A DNA stretch of 64,000 bases from Phytohabitans flavus. Its GTDB lineage: Bacteria; Actinomycetota; Actinomycetes; Mycobacteriales; Micromonosporaceae. This document shows positions 17,195 through 26,458 of the stretch, in pieces; the first letter of the stretch is position 1; the number at the start of each line of letters is the position of its first letter. The stretch spans positions 1,968,001 to 2,032,000 of the forward strand of contig NZ_AP022870.1 of the NCBI RefSeq assembly GCF_011764545.1, read 5' to 3'. Both the position numbers and the translations under genes were made by a program. A model generated the notes under the pieces. It saw nothing but the letters and a program-made list of their open reading frames with translations. It did not search any database and was not told the origin of the DNA.

Positions 17195-17767
17195 ATGATG
17201 GTGACGAAGGCCGCACGCGGAAACCGACGCCGGGTGCTGGGGTGCGGCGTACTCGTGGCCGCCGTACTGCTCGTGGGGGCGTGTTCCGACGACGCCGAGC
17301 CTTCGGGCGGCGCTTCACCGTCCGCGCGGGAAGCCGCGCCCGCGGCGGCGCGGCCGCTGGAGGTGCGGGACATGTGGGTCAAGACCGCAAGCTCGGGGAT
17401 GTCGGCCGCGTTCGGCATGCTGATGAACATCACCGGCACGGATGTCACGGTGGTCAAGGCGACCTCGACCGCGTCGCCGATGGTGGAGCTGCACGAAGTG
17501 GCCACAGTGGACGGCAAGATGGTGATGCGGCCGAAGGACGGCGGTTTCACGATCCCCGCCGGCGGTACGCACGAGCTCAAGCCGGGCGGCGACCACCTGA
17601 TGCTGATGGACGTGAAGACGCCGGTTACCGCCGGCACCGAAGTCACCATCACGCTGACGTTCGCCGACGGCAAGACCATGGAGTTCACCGCGGTGGGCAA
17701 GGACTTCGCCGGCGGCAACGAAAGCTACCAGCCGGAGATGCCTGGCATGTCGCCGAGCGCTGGCTGA
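17195..17767 (+). CDS. PCu(A)C-type copper chaperone lipoprotein
   Basis: This 190-residue lipoprotein has a basic N-terminus, a hydrophobic stretch and a lipobox LLVGAC with Cys at about residue 30. The PCu(A)C domain follows, with the Cu(I)-binding pattern His then Met (VELHEVATVDGKMVMRP) and, about 20 residues later, the second pair in GGDHLMLM. It delivers Cu(I) outside the membrane, typically to cytochrome oxidase or cuproenzymes. Start ATG 17195 is preferred because GGGAGGG lies about 10 bases upstream. Its stop overlaps the ATG of the DyP peroxidase, so the two are co-expressed. Confidence 0.88.
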   Translation: MMVTKAARGNRRRVLGCGVLVAAVLLVGACSDDAEPSGGASPSAREAAPAAARPLEVRDMWVKTASSGMSAAFGMLMNITGTDVTVVKATSTASPMVELHEVATVDGKMVMRPKDGGFTIPAGGTHELKPGGDHLMLMDVKTPVTAGTEVTITLTFADGKTMEFTAVGKDFAGGNESYQPEMPGMSPSAG

Positions 17768-18977
17768 TGGGCCGCGTCAGCAGGCGCCACCTGCTGGCCG
17801 GCGGGGCACTGACCGCCGGTGGCGCTGTCGCGGGCGCCGCTGGCGTCGCTCTCGGCCAACCCCAGGAAGCCCCGGCCACCATCGTGGCGGAGCCGGTGGC
17901 GCACGGCACGCAGACGGTCCCGTTCTACGGGGTACATCAGGCCGGCATCGACACGCCGGCGCAGGCGCATGCCGCGTTCGTCGCGTTCGACCTGGTCGCC
18001 GGCGTGGACCGGGCGGCGCTCGTCCGGCTCATGCGCCTGCTGACCGACGACGCGGCCCGGCTCACGCGGGGCGGCCGGCGCTGGCCGACACCGAACCGGA
18101 GCTGGCGGTACTGCCGGCCCGGCTGACGGTCACGTTCGGGTTCGGTCCGGGCTTCTTCGCCGCCGCCGGACTCGACAAGCTCCGCCCGAGGTCGGTCGCG
18201 CCGCTGCCCGCGTTCGCCATCGACCGGCTGGAGGAGCGGTGGTCCGGTGGTGATCTACTCATCCAGGTCTGTGCCGACGACCCGCTCACCGTCACCCATA
18301 CCCAACGCATGCTGCTCAAGGACACCCTCGCGTTCGCCCGTCCACGATGGACACAGCGCGGGTTTCGGCGCAGCCGTGGCAGCCAGGACGACGGCGTCAC
18401 ACAGCGAAACGTCATGGGCCAGCTCGACGGTACCCGCAACCCGCCGCTGGGCAGCCCGGAGTTCGACGGCGCGGTATGGGTCGACAGTGGACCATCGTGG
18501 CTGCGCGGCGGTACCACACTCGTCGTGCGGCGTATCCGCGCCGAGATGGAGAAGTGGGACGCGGTCGACACCATGGGCAAGGAGTTCGCCGTCGGCCGCA
18601 AGCTCGACACCGGCGCGCCGCTGACCGGCACCCAGGAACACGACCTGCCGGACTACCGGGCCACGAACGAGCTGGGGTTGACCGTCATCTCCGAGACCTC
18701 GCACATCGCCCGCGCGCACGTCGATTCCAACCGGCAGCGGATCTTCCGCCGCCCCTACAACTACGACGAGCCACCGGGCCCGGACGGCCGGCCGGACATG
18801 GGGCTCATCTTTGCCGCCTACCAACGCGACGTGGGCGAACAGTTCCTGCCGATCCAGCGCAACCTCGCCGAGGCCGACCTCATGAACGACTGGATCACCC
18901 CGATCGGCTCGGCGGTCTTCGTCGTCCCACCCGGCTGCGCCGAGGGCGGCTGGATCGGTGCGGCGCTGCTGGGTTGA
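17767..18977 (+). CDS. DyP-type heme peroxidase, Tat-exported (single frameshift)
   Basis: With one base added this is about 403 residues. The N-terminus carries a twin-arginine motif (SRRHLLAGG), so it is exported folded. The C-terminal part has the DyP hallmark GxxDG in MGQLDGTRNP and the proximal heme-ligand region ETSHIARAH followed by QRIFRR. The frame breaks in the G run 18068-18071: one extra G continues RLTRG into RPALADTEPELAVLPARL and on through the catalytic domain. The gene overlaps the copper chaperone stop. Comparable clusters in streptomycetes link a DyP enzyme with extracytoplasmic copper proteins. Confidence 0.85.
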
Positions 18978-19088
18978 GCGACCCGCCCCGCACGCCGCTG
19001 ATTGCTGCTACCTCGACGTTGTTGCAGATGAGGGCTCCGCCTGGAGTATCGCCGCCCCAGGGCGAGTCGGGGGCACTATCGTTCTGGC

Positions 19089-19586
19089 GTGCACATCCGT
19101 TTTGACGTCCCAGCCGATCCCGACTACCCAGGCCGCGTGGCCGCCGCGCTCAGCCGTGTTCGGCTGCGCAAGTACGGCTATGTCGGCGCGGTGCTGGCGG
19201 CGGTCGGGGCGATCGGTCTGGTCGTCTCGCGAGGGTTCTCGTGGGGCGACAAGCTCTCGCTGCTGTGCACGCCGCTGGTCGTGGGTGGCCTGCTGTCGAT
19301 GTTGTGGGCGCCGTGGGTGCGGTGGCGCGCCCAGCGTCGCTCCAGTCGCTACGCCGTCGAGGGCGCGTACGACATCACCGACGACAACATCATGATGCGC
19401 AGCGGCTCGGAGTCCGGCGGCATCGCCTGGGATGGGGTCGCCCAGGTCAAAGACACCCCGGAGTTCTGGATCGTGTACGTCGGACGGATGCCGGCCACCG
19501 TGATCCCACGCCACTTGATGTCCGCGGAGGACGCCGAGACGTTGCGGGCCTATATGGCCAAACGCGGGCTACTCGAGCGTCGCTGA
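19089..19586 (+). CDS. YcxB-like membrane protein
   Basis: This 165-residue protein has two hydrophobic segments (about residues 28-48 and 60-77) followed by a soluble C-terminal domain with YDITDDNIMMRSGSESGGIAW and VYVGRMPATVIPRHLM, the arrangement of the YcxB/DUF family of small membrane proteins. Function is unknown. It starts at GTG 19089 and runs convergent to the Hsp70-WD40 gene, 65 bp away. Confidence 0.65.
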   Translation: MHIRFDVPADPDYPGRVAAALSRVRLRKYGYVGAVLAAVGAIGLVVSRGFSWGDKLSLLCTPLVVGGLLSMLWAPWVRWRAQRRSSRYAVEGAYDITDDNIMMRSGSESGGIAWDGVAQVKDTPEFWIVYVGRMPATVIPRHLMSAEDAETLRAYMAKRGLLERR

Positions 19587-19651
19587 CGCCATCTGCCGCG
19601 AACTGGTTGTCCACCAGGACCGCCTCGACGCGGCGGCGGGACGCACAGGGG

Positions 19652-21939
19652 TCACCCGTTGGCCAGCACAGCGGAGAGATCCCACACCTGGGCGCCCCCG
19701 AACGACCCGAGCGCGAGGAAGCGGCTGTCCGCGCTGAACCGCGCCTCGTCGAGGCCGGCTGGCCCGGCGAAGGCGTCAACCAGCGGGCGGCGTGTGGCAA
19801 CATCCCAGAGCTGGGAGACCCCCTTCGCATGCGTCCACAGGTACTTGCCGTTCGGGCTGAACTCCACGCGGATGTCGGGAGTGCTCGTCGCGGGAACCAC
19901 CGGCACCGTCGCGACCTGCCGCCGGGACGTCGTATCCCACAGCGATATGCCGTCAGCCGCCGCGATAGCCACCAGGGTCCCGTTGGGCTGTACCGCCGGG
20001 ACCGAGTAGTACGGGAGGTCGAACCGCTTTATGACGCTCGGACCGGCCATGTTCCAGACGTAGAAGGTCTTGTAGTCGGTGACGTTGCCGACCCCGATGC
20101 GACCGTTGTCACCGAGCCGGAAGTTGACGATCCCGCGACCGCTCACCTCAACGGCGATGCCCTGACGGGTGAATCCGCGGGTTTCCCAGCGCTCCACCCT
20201 GCCCCCAGTTTTGACCAGCAACCACTTCCCATCCGGTGCGAAGGCGATGTCGTCGATGCCGAAGAACGCGGCGTTGACGCCCACGTTGCCCGTTGGCGGG
20301 GCGACCACGGGGTTCGCGATCCGGCGCTTCTTGGCGATGTCCCAGACCCATACCTCGGTGCTCTTGCCGCTGGCCGCGAGCAGCCGGCCGTCGGGGCTGA
20401 ACGCCAACTCCTGGATGTCGCCGGGGAACCCGGCGAACTCCACCGCGACTTTGGCGGACGCGATGTTCCAGATCACGATGCGGCCGTCGTGAGACCCGGC
20501 CAGCAGGTTGCCGTCACCCGGCCTGAAACGTAGGTTCGAGTACCCGATCAGGCCTGCCGCCACGGCTGGGCTGTCCCCAGCCGCCCTACCGATCACAGGC
20601 GCGGTCGCGGCCGACGACGGCTGCGCGGAGGCCGTAGGCGGGGCTGTGGTTGGTGGCCCGGACACCGGTCGGCGCCCATTACCCGCTGACCACCACAGCA
20701 GGACTGCTACCACGACCACCGCCAGGACCACCATCGCGACAGCGGCCGGCTGCCCGCCATTCGCCTGTTCCTCTGTCGGTGGGGCAGTGACGGCGTCGGC
20801 TCCGGGACGCTCGGTGGGGGAGCCTCGACGGTCGAGGGCTCCGGGTCCGCGACAGGGACGATCGGCGTCTCGACTTCCGCGTGGAGCGCCCCTTCTGCCA
20901 CCACCATCTCCGGCTGGTCGGTCAGGACCGGAGCGACGCCGAGCGCACGGTGGAGCGTCGTGGCGACCAATGGCATCCGGCAGGCGCCGCCGACGAGGAA
21001 CACCCGCTGCGGCGGACCGGACAGCGAGGCCGATCGGAGAATGGCCCGGACCTCGCGGACGGTGAGGTCGAGTACCGGCTTGGCGAGGTCCTCAAGCTTC
21101 TCCCGCCCGAGCGGGAGGTCGTCGTCGAAGAGGGGAACTGGCACAAGGCTCGTGGCGGTGCGGGCGAGCGACTCCTTGGCCGACCGGATGTCCGCCCACA
21201 GTTGCAGGCGGGCTCGCCGGTCGACTACGTCGCCGGAGTTGGCCAGGCGGCTCCACAGCGGACGGTCACGATCGGCGAGCAGGCGACCGAAGTAGGCGAA
21301 CACCGCCGCGTCGATGTCGAGACCACCGGACTCGGGCAGGCCGCCAGAGGCCAGGACCGTCGCCCTGTCGCCGTCCTGCCGCATCAGGGTGATGTCGAGG
21401 GTGCCGGCGCCGAAGTCGTAGACCAGCCCGGTTTCGCCCGATCCCAGCCCGAGGCCCGCGGCGGTAGCGAAGTAGCTGGCCGCGGCGACCGGCTCGGCGA
21501 CCAAGCCGACCGGCTCCATGCCGGCGCGCACAGCGGCCTCGACGAGGATCGCGCGGCGCTGGCGCCCCCATCCGGCGGGGTAGGTCAGCACGACCGGAGG
21601 CACGTCACCGCCGGTGGTCCGGGTCGCCTCGGCGAGGACACGGCGCAGCACCGCGGCGATCACATCGGTGACCGGCAGCTCCCGCGACCCGAGCAGCACG
21701 GTGCCGTGGTCCAGGCAGCGCTTGGGGTGAAGCTCCGCCGACTCGGGCCGGGACCTGGCGGCGTGGAGCGCGTCGCGACCGGTGAGCAACTCACCGTCAG
21801 CATCGACGCAGACAGCTGACGGCAACAACGGCGAGCCGTCGAACAGCAGCGGCCGGACGCGATCCGCCCAGGCCAGGACCGCCACAGTGGTGGATGTCCC
21901 AAAGTCCACACTGAGCCGTAGTTCGCGACCTGGCACCAT
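19652..21939 (-). CDS. Membrane-spanning Hsp70-like ATPase fused to a WD40 domain (single frameshift)
   Basis: With one base added this is about 762 residues. Residues 1-340 are an Hsp70-type actin-fold ATPase: LSVDFGTSTTVAVLAW (phosphate 1), LVAEPVAAASYF, LVYDFGAGTLDITLM (phosphate 2) and VFLVGGACRMPLV (adenosine). There is no peptide-binding domain. A Pro/Glu-rich linker, one membrane segment (MVVLAVVVVAVLLWW) and a Pro/Ala stalk follow, then about six or seven WD40 repeats with blades such as LAFSPDGRLLAASG. The frame breaks at the G run 20816-20820 in the linker. With the ATPase in the cytoplasm, the propeller would face outward. Start ATG 21939 is chosen; 21972 is an alternative. Confidence 0.8.
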
Positions 21940-22036
21940 CCAACCGTAGCGATGCCCGCAACAGCAGGACATTGGAAGGGCACGCGCAGCGTGCGCCCTG
22001 GTGGTGGGGATTGGCGAGGTCCGACCTCGGCGTCAT

Positions 22037-22380
22037 GTCGCGGTTAAGGATTCAAAATCATGGAAGTTGAGCTACCGCGATGTCCGTGGTGGTCCGGACC
22101 GTCGCTCCCGCGGCCTCGCCCTTCGCGGTTGGGCGAGCTCCCCCCCGGGGCGGTGGTCGGCCGACCGTGACCTTCGCTGCCGGGTCCGTGCTTCGGCCAG
22201 CCTTGACCTGGCTCGGCGGTTGGGCGGTGGGTCCGTCCGAAGGCAAGCACGCGCCCAAAGGGTGCTGGGTTTGCCTTGATCGACGGTACGGCGGGCCGCC
22301 GTCTGGCAGATCGTGGTACTTAGATGCCCCTGGAGGGGCAGTTCGGTACCACGATCTCTCGCGTACCCCACCCGACCGCG
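22037..22380 (+). repeat. Dispersed hairpin-bearing repeat, copy 1
   Basis: This stretch between the Hsp70-WD40 and small membrane-protein genes matches, in inverted orientation, sequence around the IS1182 element at 41.6-43.6 kb. Shared blocks include GAGCTACCGCGATGT, GACCGTCGCTCCCGCGGCCT, CTTCGCGGTTGGGC and GCCGCCGTCTGGCAGATCGT. Near its end is a hairpin: AGATCGTGGTAC and GTACCACGATCT arms (12 bp, perfect) around an inner TGCCCC TGGA GGGGCA stem. Copy 1 has about 105 bp (about 22195-22295) absent from copy 2. Short open frames in it look like translation shadows, so I consider it non-coding. Confidence 0.75.
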
Positions 22381-22402
22381 TCGATGATCAGCCTCAGGTG
22401 AT

Positions 22403-22771
22403 TCAGTCGACGGGGCCGCCGAGGTCGCTGCCGGGCTGGTCGCCGCTCAGCAGGATCAGGGCAGCGAGGACGCCTGCGAGTGCCAGACCACCGAGCAGCA
22501 CCCATGCGCTGCCGGTAACGAGGCCCACAGTTACGGTCAGGCCGGCGATGACGATCACGAACTGCCCGGCGAGTGCCACCCCAACACCCCACCGCTTGTG
22601 GTCGGCCAGGTAGAACCATGCGGCGGCCGCGACGAGCGCCGCCCAGAGGGACAACCAGGCGAGCCCGCCCGGCGCCACACCCGCCAAAACCAGGCACAGG
22701 AAGCCCGCGACGGCCGCGGTGCCGAGCGTCGTGCGCACGGCCTCGCCGAAACGCGCGTATGTACCCGTCAC
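22403..22771 (-). CDS. Small integral membrane protein of unknown function
   Basis: This 122-residue protein has four hydrophobic segments covering nearly its whole length and a short acidic C-terminus (GSDLGGPVD). The start is GTG 22771, since AAGGAG lies 6 bases before it; the ATG at 22777 directly abuts that ribosome binding site and is too close. No family was recognised and no neighbour shares its strand immediately beside it. Confidence 0.6.
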   Translation of the reverse strand: MTGTYARFGEAVRTTLGTAAVAGFLCLVLAGVAPGGLAWLSLWAALVAAAAWFYLADHKRWGVGVALAGQFVIVIAGLTVTVGLVTGSAWVLLGGLALAGVLAALILLSGDQPGSDLGGPVD

Positions 22772-22875
22772 GCCCATCTCCTTGGTAGTAGCTGGAATGC
22801 GATGCCAGGACTATCGAGCGCCGGAACCCAGCGTAAAGCTTCTGGGCCATGACCCCGGCTTATGAAAGAGTGGCG

Positions 22876-23781
22876 TTAGTCGATCGTCTCTGGATGGGGT
22901 TGCGGGGCCAGCGCGGCCAGGTGGTGCAGGAACGCGGCCGCCGCCGGGGCGCGCCGCCGGCGGCGGCGCCAGATCAGCATCAGGGACGGCCGGATCGGCG
23001 GGTCGAGGGGCCGGCTCCAGATGGGGTACGGGCTCTGCTCGATGAACGCGACCGGCAGGATGGCCAGCCCCAGCCCGTGCCCGACGAGTCCGACGAGCAC
23101 GGGCATCTCGTTCGACTCGACGATGATGTTGGGAGTCGCACCCGCCGCCCGGAGCACCTTGTCGGCGGCGGCGCGCAGTCCGGCCCCCTCGCGAAAGCTG
23201 ATGAGGTCGTGGCCGTCGAGCTCGCGGGCGGGCACCGACTCGTAGTCCTCGAACGGGTGCCCGGGCGTCCCGGCCAGCCGCAGGTCGTCGGTGTCGATGA
23301 CGAGCCAGCCGACGCCGGCGGGCAGCTGGTCGGGCTCGGTGGAGACCATGGCCAGGTCGATGGTGTCGTCACGGACCATGTCGATCAGCTCCGGCCCGGT
23401 GCCCTCGCGCAGCCGTACCCGCACACCGGGGTACGCGGAGCGGAAGTCGGCGATGATGGCCGGCACATCGAGCGTCGCGGACGGCACCGTCGCGCCGAAG
23501 CTGACCTGGCCCACCGTGTCACCGCGCAGGCTCACCGCCTCGTCCCGGGCGGTGCTCACCTCGGCCATGATCCGGCGGGCCCGGGCGGCGAACAGCTCGC
23601 CGGCGGGCGTGGGCGTGACGGTCGGACGGGCCCGGTAGAGCAGGCTGACGCCGAGCTCGCGCTCCAGCGCGCCGACGTGGTGCGACACCGCGGACTGGGC
23701 GATGTGCAGGCGGTGCGCGGCGCGGGTGAACGTGCCGTAGTCGATCACGGCGAGCAGGTACTCCAGCTGGCGCAGCTCCAT
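22876..23781 (-). CDS. LysR family transcriptional regulator
   Basis: This 301-residue regulator begins with the standard LysR winged helix (MELRQLEYLLAVIDYGTF, then LHIAQSAVSHHVGALERELG, residues about 1-60) and continues into a periplasmic-binding-like effector domain. ATG 23781 is the natural start; seven extra residues from 23802 are not needed. It diverges from the transporter/catabolic operon starting at 23935. A perfect 9-bp palindrome with an AT-rich centre lies in the 153-bp gap. It most likely activates that operon in response to a pathway compound. Confidence 0.92.
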   Translation of the reverse strand: MELRQLEYLLAVIDYGTFTRAAHRLHIAQSAVSHHVGALERELGVSLLYRARPTVTPTPAGELFAARARRIMAEVSTARDEAVSLRGDTVGQVSFGATVPSATLDVPAIIADFRSAYPGVRVRLREGTGPELIDMVRDDTIDLAMVSTEPDQLPAGVGWLVIDTDDLRLAGTPGHPFEDYESVPARELDGHDLISFREGAGLRAAADKVLRAAGATPNIIVESNEMPVLVGLVGHGLGLAILPVAFIEQSPYPIWSRPLDPPIRPSLMLIWRRRRRRAPAAAAFLHHLAALAPQPHPETID

Positions 23782-23803
23782 GACCCAGCAAGATAGCGCC
23801 ATC

Positions 23804-23826
23804 GATCATCTGAAAACCAGATGATC
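23804..23826. promoter_or_regulatory. Probable LysR operator (perfect palindrome)
   Basis: GATCATCTG, AAAAC, CAGATGATC: two perfect 9-bp arms separated by 5 bases. The site starts 22 bp upstream of the LysR start and ends about 108 bp before the binding-protein ATG. Its central location and dyad symmetry are what a LysR recognition site normally shows. Confidence 0.7.
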
Positions 23827-23934
23827 GCTAGCTTGAACTCCTCATGGACCGATGGTTGCGGCGGCGGCAGAATGGCGGCACGCGAGGCAATTTTCCCAGG
23901 TGGGGCGCGATATAGAGGCCGAGGAGGCAGGGTT

Positions 23935-25487
23935 ATGACTGCGGGTACAGGCTGGAGCAGACGCCGGTTTCTTCACCTCGCCGGAGCGGGTGCGGTCGCG
24001 GTCGGACTGGGCGGTTGCGGCGCCAGCGACGGCGACGACTCGGCGACCGGCCAGGCCGGCGGCACGCTGCGGATCCTCGCCAACGACGGGAGCACGAACG
24101 ACAGCCTGGACCCGCTGCGGCTGGAGCGCAGCTTCCAGATCCTGGCCGCGCCGCTGATCTACGAAGCGCTGGTCGACCTGGACGAGCAGCTACTGCCGCA
24201 GCCCCGGCTCGCGGAGAAGTTCGAGACCACCGACGGTGGCAAGACCTGGACGTTCACGCTGCGGCAGGGCGTCACCTTCCACGACGGCTCGCCGCTGACC
24301 CCAGCGGACGTGGTCGCCTCGATCAGCCGCGCGCTCGACCCCGAGGCCGGTTCCGGCAACTCGCTCGCCGGCCAGCTCGACAAGATCCTGTTGCCCGCCG
24401 GCATCAAGGCCGTCGACGACCGCACCGTGCGCTTCAGCCTTGAGCAGGCGTACGTCTTCTTCCCGAACGCGATGGCCACCCGGTTCGCGCGCATCTACAA
24501 GGCGGGCACGACCGACTTCGCCAAGCCGGTCGGCACCGGGCCGTTCACGTTCGTCTCGCTGACGCCCGGCCGGGAGTTCGTCGCCCAGCGCAACCCGAAC
24601 TTCTGGCGCAACCAGGTCACGCTCGACCGGGTCGTCATCACCAACGTGGCCGACGACTCCTCGCGGGTCTCGTCGCTGCTGGCCGGCGACGCTGACCTGG
24701 TCTTCGAGATCTCGCTGGCCGCCGCGCCGGACATCAAGAACAGCGACGGGTACACGATCCTGGAGCAGGCGAACGCCAGGTGGCTCGCGATGGGGCTGGA
24801 CGGCACGGTCGCGCCGTTCGACAAGCCCGACGTGGTGAAGGCGATCAAGCTGGCCCTCGACCGGCAGCAGATCATCGACAACGCGCTCGGCGGCTACGGC
24901 ACGATCGGGTACGACACGCCGATCGCCGCGCAGGACAAGTGGTTCGCCAACCTGCCGCAGCCGACCCGGGACGTGGCCGCGGCCAAGCAGTTGCTGGCCA
25001 ACGCCGGCTACCCAGACGGGCTGGACCTGCCGGCCGTAGTGGGGCTCTCCGACGAGCCGGCGACGATGGCGTTCCTCCAGGTCGCCCAGCAGCAGCTGAA
25101 GGAGGCCGGCATCCGGTTCGAGATCAAGCCGGAGTCGGGCGCGACCTACTGGGACAACTCGTGGCTCAAGGTCGCCTCGTACTCGAACACGTACCTGCGC
25201 CGCCACCCCGACGAGATCATGAAGCTGGTCTTCCTGAGCAGCGGCACCTGGCACCAGTCCAAGCTGAAGGACGCGGAGATCGACCAGGCTATCAACGCGG
25301 CCGGCCAGACCACCGAGCTTGACCAGCAAGTCGCCGCGTACTCCCAGGCCCAGCGCCTCATCGCGGAACGGGACACCACGGTCGTGCCGGCGCACTTCCC
25401 CGGCTCTCCGGCCTCAGCACGAAGGTCAAGGGTGTGAAGACCAATCCCGTGTCGTTCCTCGAAGTCGACCAGGCGGCGGTCGCCTGA
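23935..25487 (+). CDS. Dpp/Opp-type ABC transporter substrate-binding lipoprotein (single frameshift)
   Basis: With one base added this is about 517 residues. The N-terminus has a Tat motif (WSRRRFLHLAG) and a lipobox (GLGGC), after an ATG preceded by GAGGAGG. The mature part is a family 5 solute-binding protein: PRLAEKFETTDGGKTWTF and LRQGVTFHDGSPLTPADVV near residue 100 and VGTGPFTFVS near 200. The frame breaks at the C run 25398-25401, close to the end; one extra C continues into LSGLSTKVKGVKTNP and a TGA at 25485 that overlaps the permease ATG. These proteins bind peptides, opines, nickel chelates or related compounds. First gene of the LysR-controlled operon. Confidence 0.88.
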
Positions 25488-26458
25488 TGCGCGCCATCCT
25501 GGTCAAGGCGCTGGCCGGGCTCGTGACCGGCCTGCTCACCGTCGTGCTCGCCAGCATGGTGGTCTTCGCGGCGGTCGAGGTGCTGCCCCGCGACCCGGCC
25601 CGCACCGCCCTTGGCAACGAGTCGACGGAGCAGCAGCGAGCGGCCTTCCGCGAGGAGTACGGCCTCGACGACCCGGCGCCGGTGCGGTACGCGCGGTGGG
25701 CCGGCGGCATGCTCCGCGGCGACTTCGGCGACTCGATCATCTCCCAGCGCCCGATCGCCGACGAGCTCTGGCCGAGGCTCGGCCGCACCGCGCTGCTGGC
25801 CCTGACCGCGCTGCTGATCAGCGTGGCGGTGGGCATCCCGCTCGCCGCCCGCGCCGCGAGACGCCCCGGCGGCGCCTTCGACACCGTCGCCAACCTGCTC
25901 TCCACCGGGGTGAGCGCGGTGCCGGAGTTCGTCGTCGGCATCGGCCTCGTGTACATCTTCGCCTCCTGGCTCGGCCTGCTCCCGGTGCTCAGCAACGGAG
26001 TCGACAATGGACAGTGGGCGGGCCTGATCCTGCCCGCGCTCGCACTGGGCCTGGCCGCCGTGTCGTACGTGTTCCGCTTCGCCCGGATCGGCGTGGCCGA
26101 GACCGCCGGCTCGCCGTTCGTCCGCTCGGCCCGGCTGCGCGGCTTCTCCGAGCGCCGGCTCACCTGGCGGCACGTGCTGCCGGTGGCCAGCTCGGCGGTC
26201 GTCAACGTCGTCGCGCTCAACGCCATCTACCTGCTCGGCGGCGTCATCGTGGTGGAAAACCTCTTCGCCTATCCCGGGCTCGGCACGATGCTCATCGGCG
26301 GGGTACGCGACAACGACCTGCCGACCATCGAGGCGGTCGCGGTGGTGACAGCCGCGCTGCTGGTCGCCGTCAACGTCGCTGCGGACGCGCTCGTCGCAGT
26401 GCTCAACCCGCGTACCCGCCAGCGTGTCCCGGTCGCGTCCGAGGCGGTGATCCCGTGA
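25487..26458 (+). CDS. Dpp/Opp-type ABC transporter permease (DppB family)
   Basis: This 323-residue permease has six hydrophobic segments, the N-terminal ILVKALAGLVTGLLTVVLAS helix, the GLDDPAPVRYARWAGGMLRGDFG block typical of DppB near residues 55-80, and the EAA loop around FVRSARLRGFSERRLTWRHVL near 210. It starts at the ATG that overlaps the (frameshift-corrected) binding-protein stop and ends overlapping the DppC-type gene, so it is the second gene of the operon. Confidence 0.92.
   Translation: MRAILVKALAGLVTGLLTVVLASMVVFAAVEVLPRDPARTALGNESTEQQRAAFREEYGLDDPAPVRYARWAGGMLRGDFGDSIISQRPIADELWPRLGRTALLALTALLISVAVGIPLAARAARRPGGAFDTVANLLSTGVSAVPEFVVGIGLVYIFASWLGLLPVLSNGVDNGQWAGLILPALALGLAAVSYVFRFARIGVAETAGSPFVRSARLRGFSERRLTWRHVLPVASSAVVNVVALNAIYLLGGVIVVENLFAYPGLGTMLIGGVRDNDLPTIEAVAVVTAALLVAVNVAADALVAVLNPRTRQRVPVASEAVIP

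Noticed and set aside
22080..22613. Open frame inside repeat copy 1, similar to one inside copy 2 (43407-43598)
   Set aside because: Similarity reflects the DNA repeat itself; the frames diverge in length and ends, have no ribosome binding site, and the palindromes better explain the conservation.
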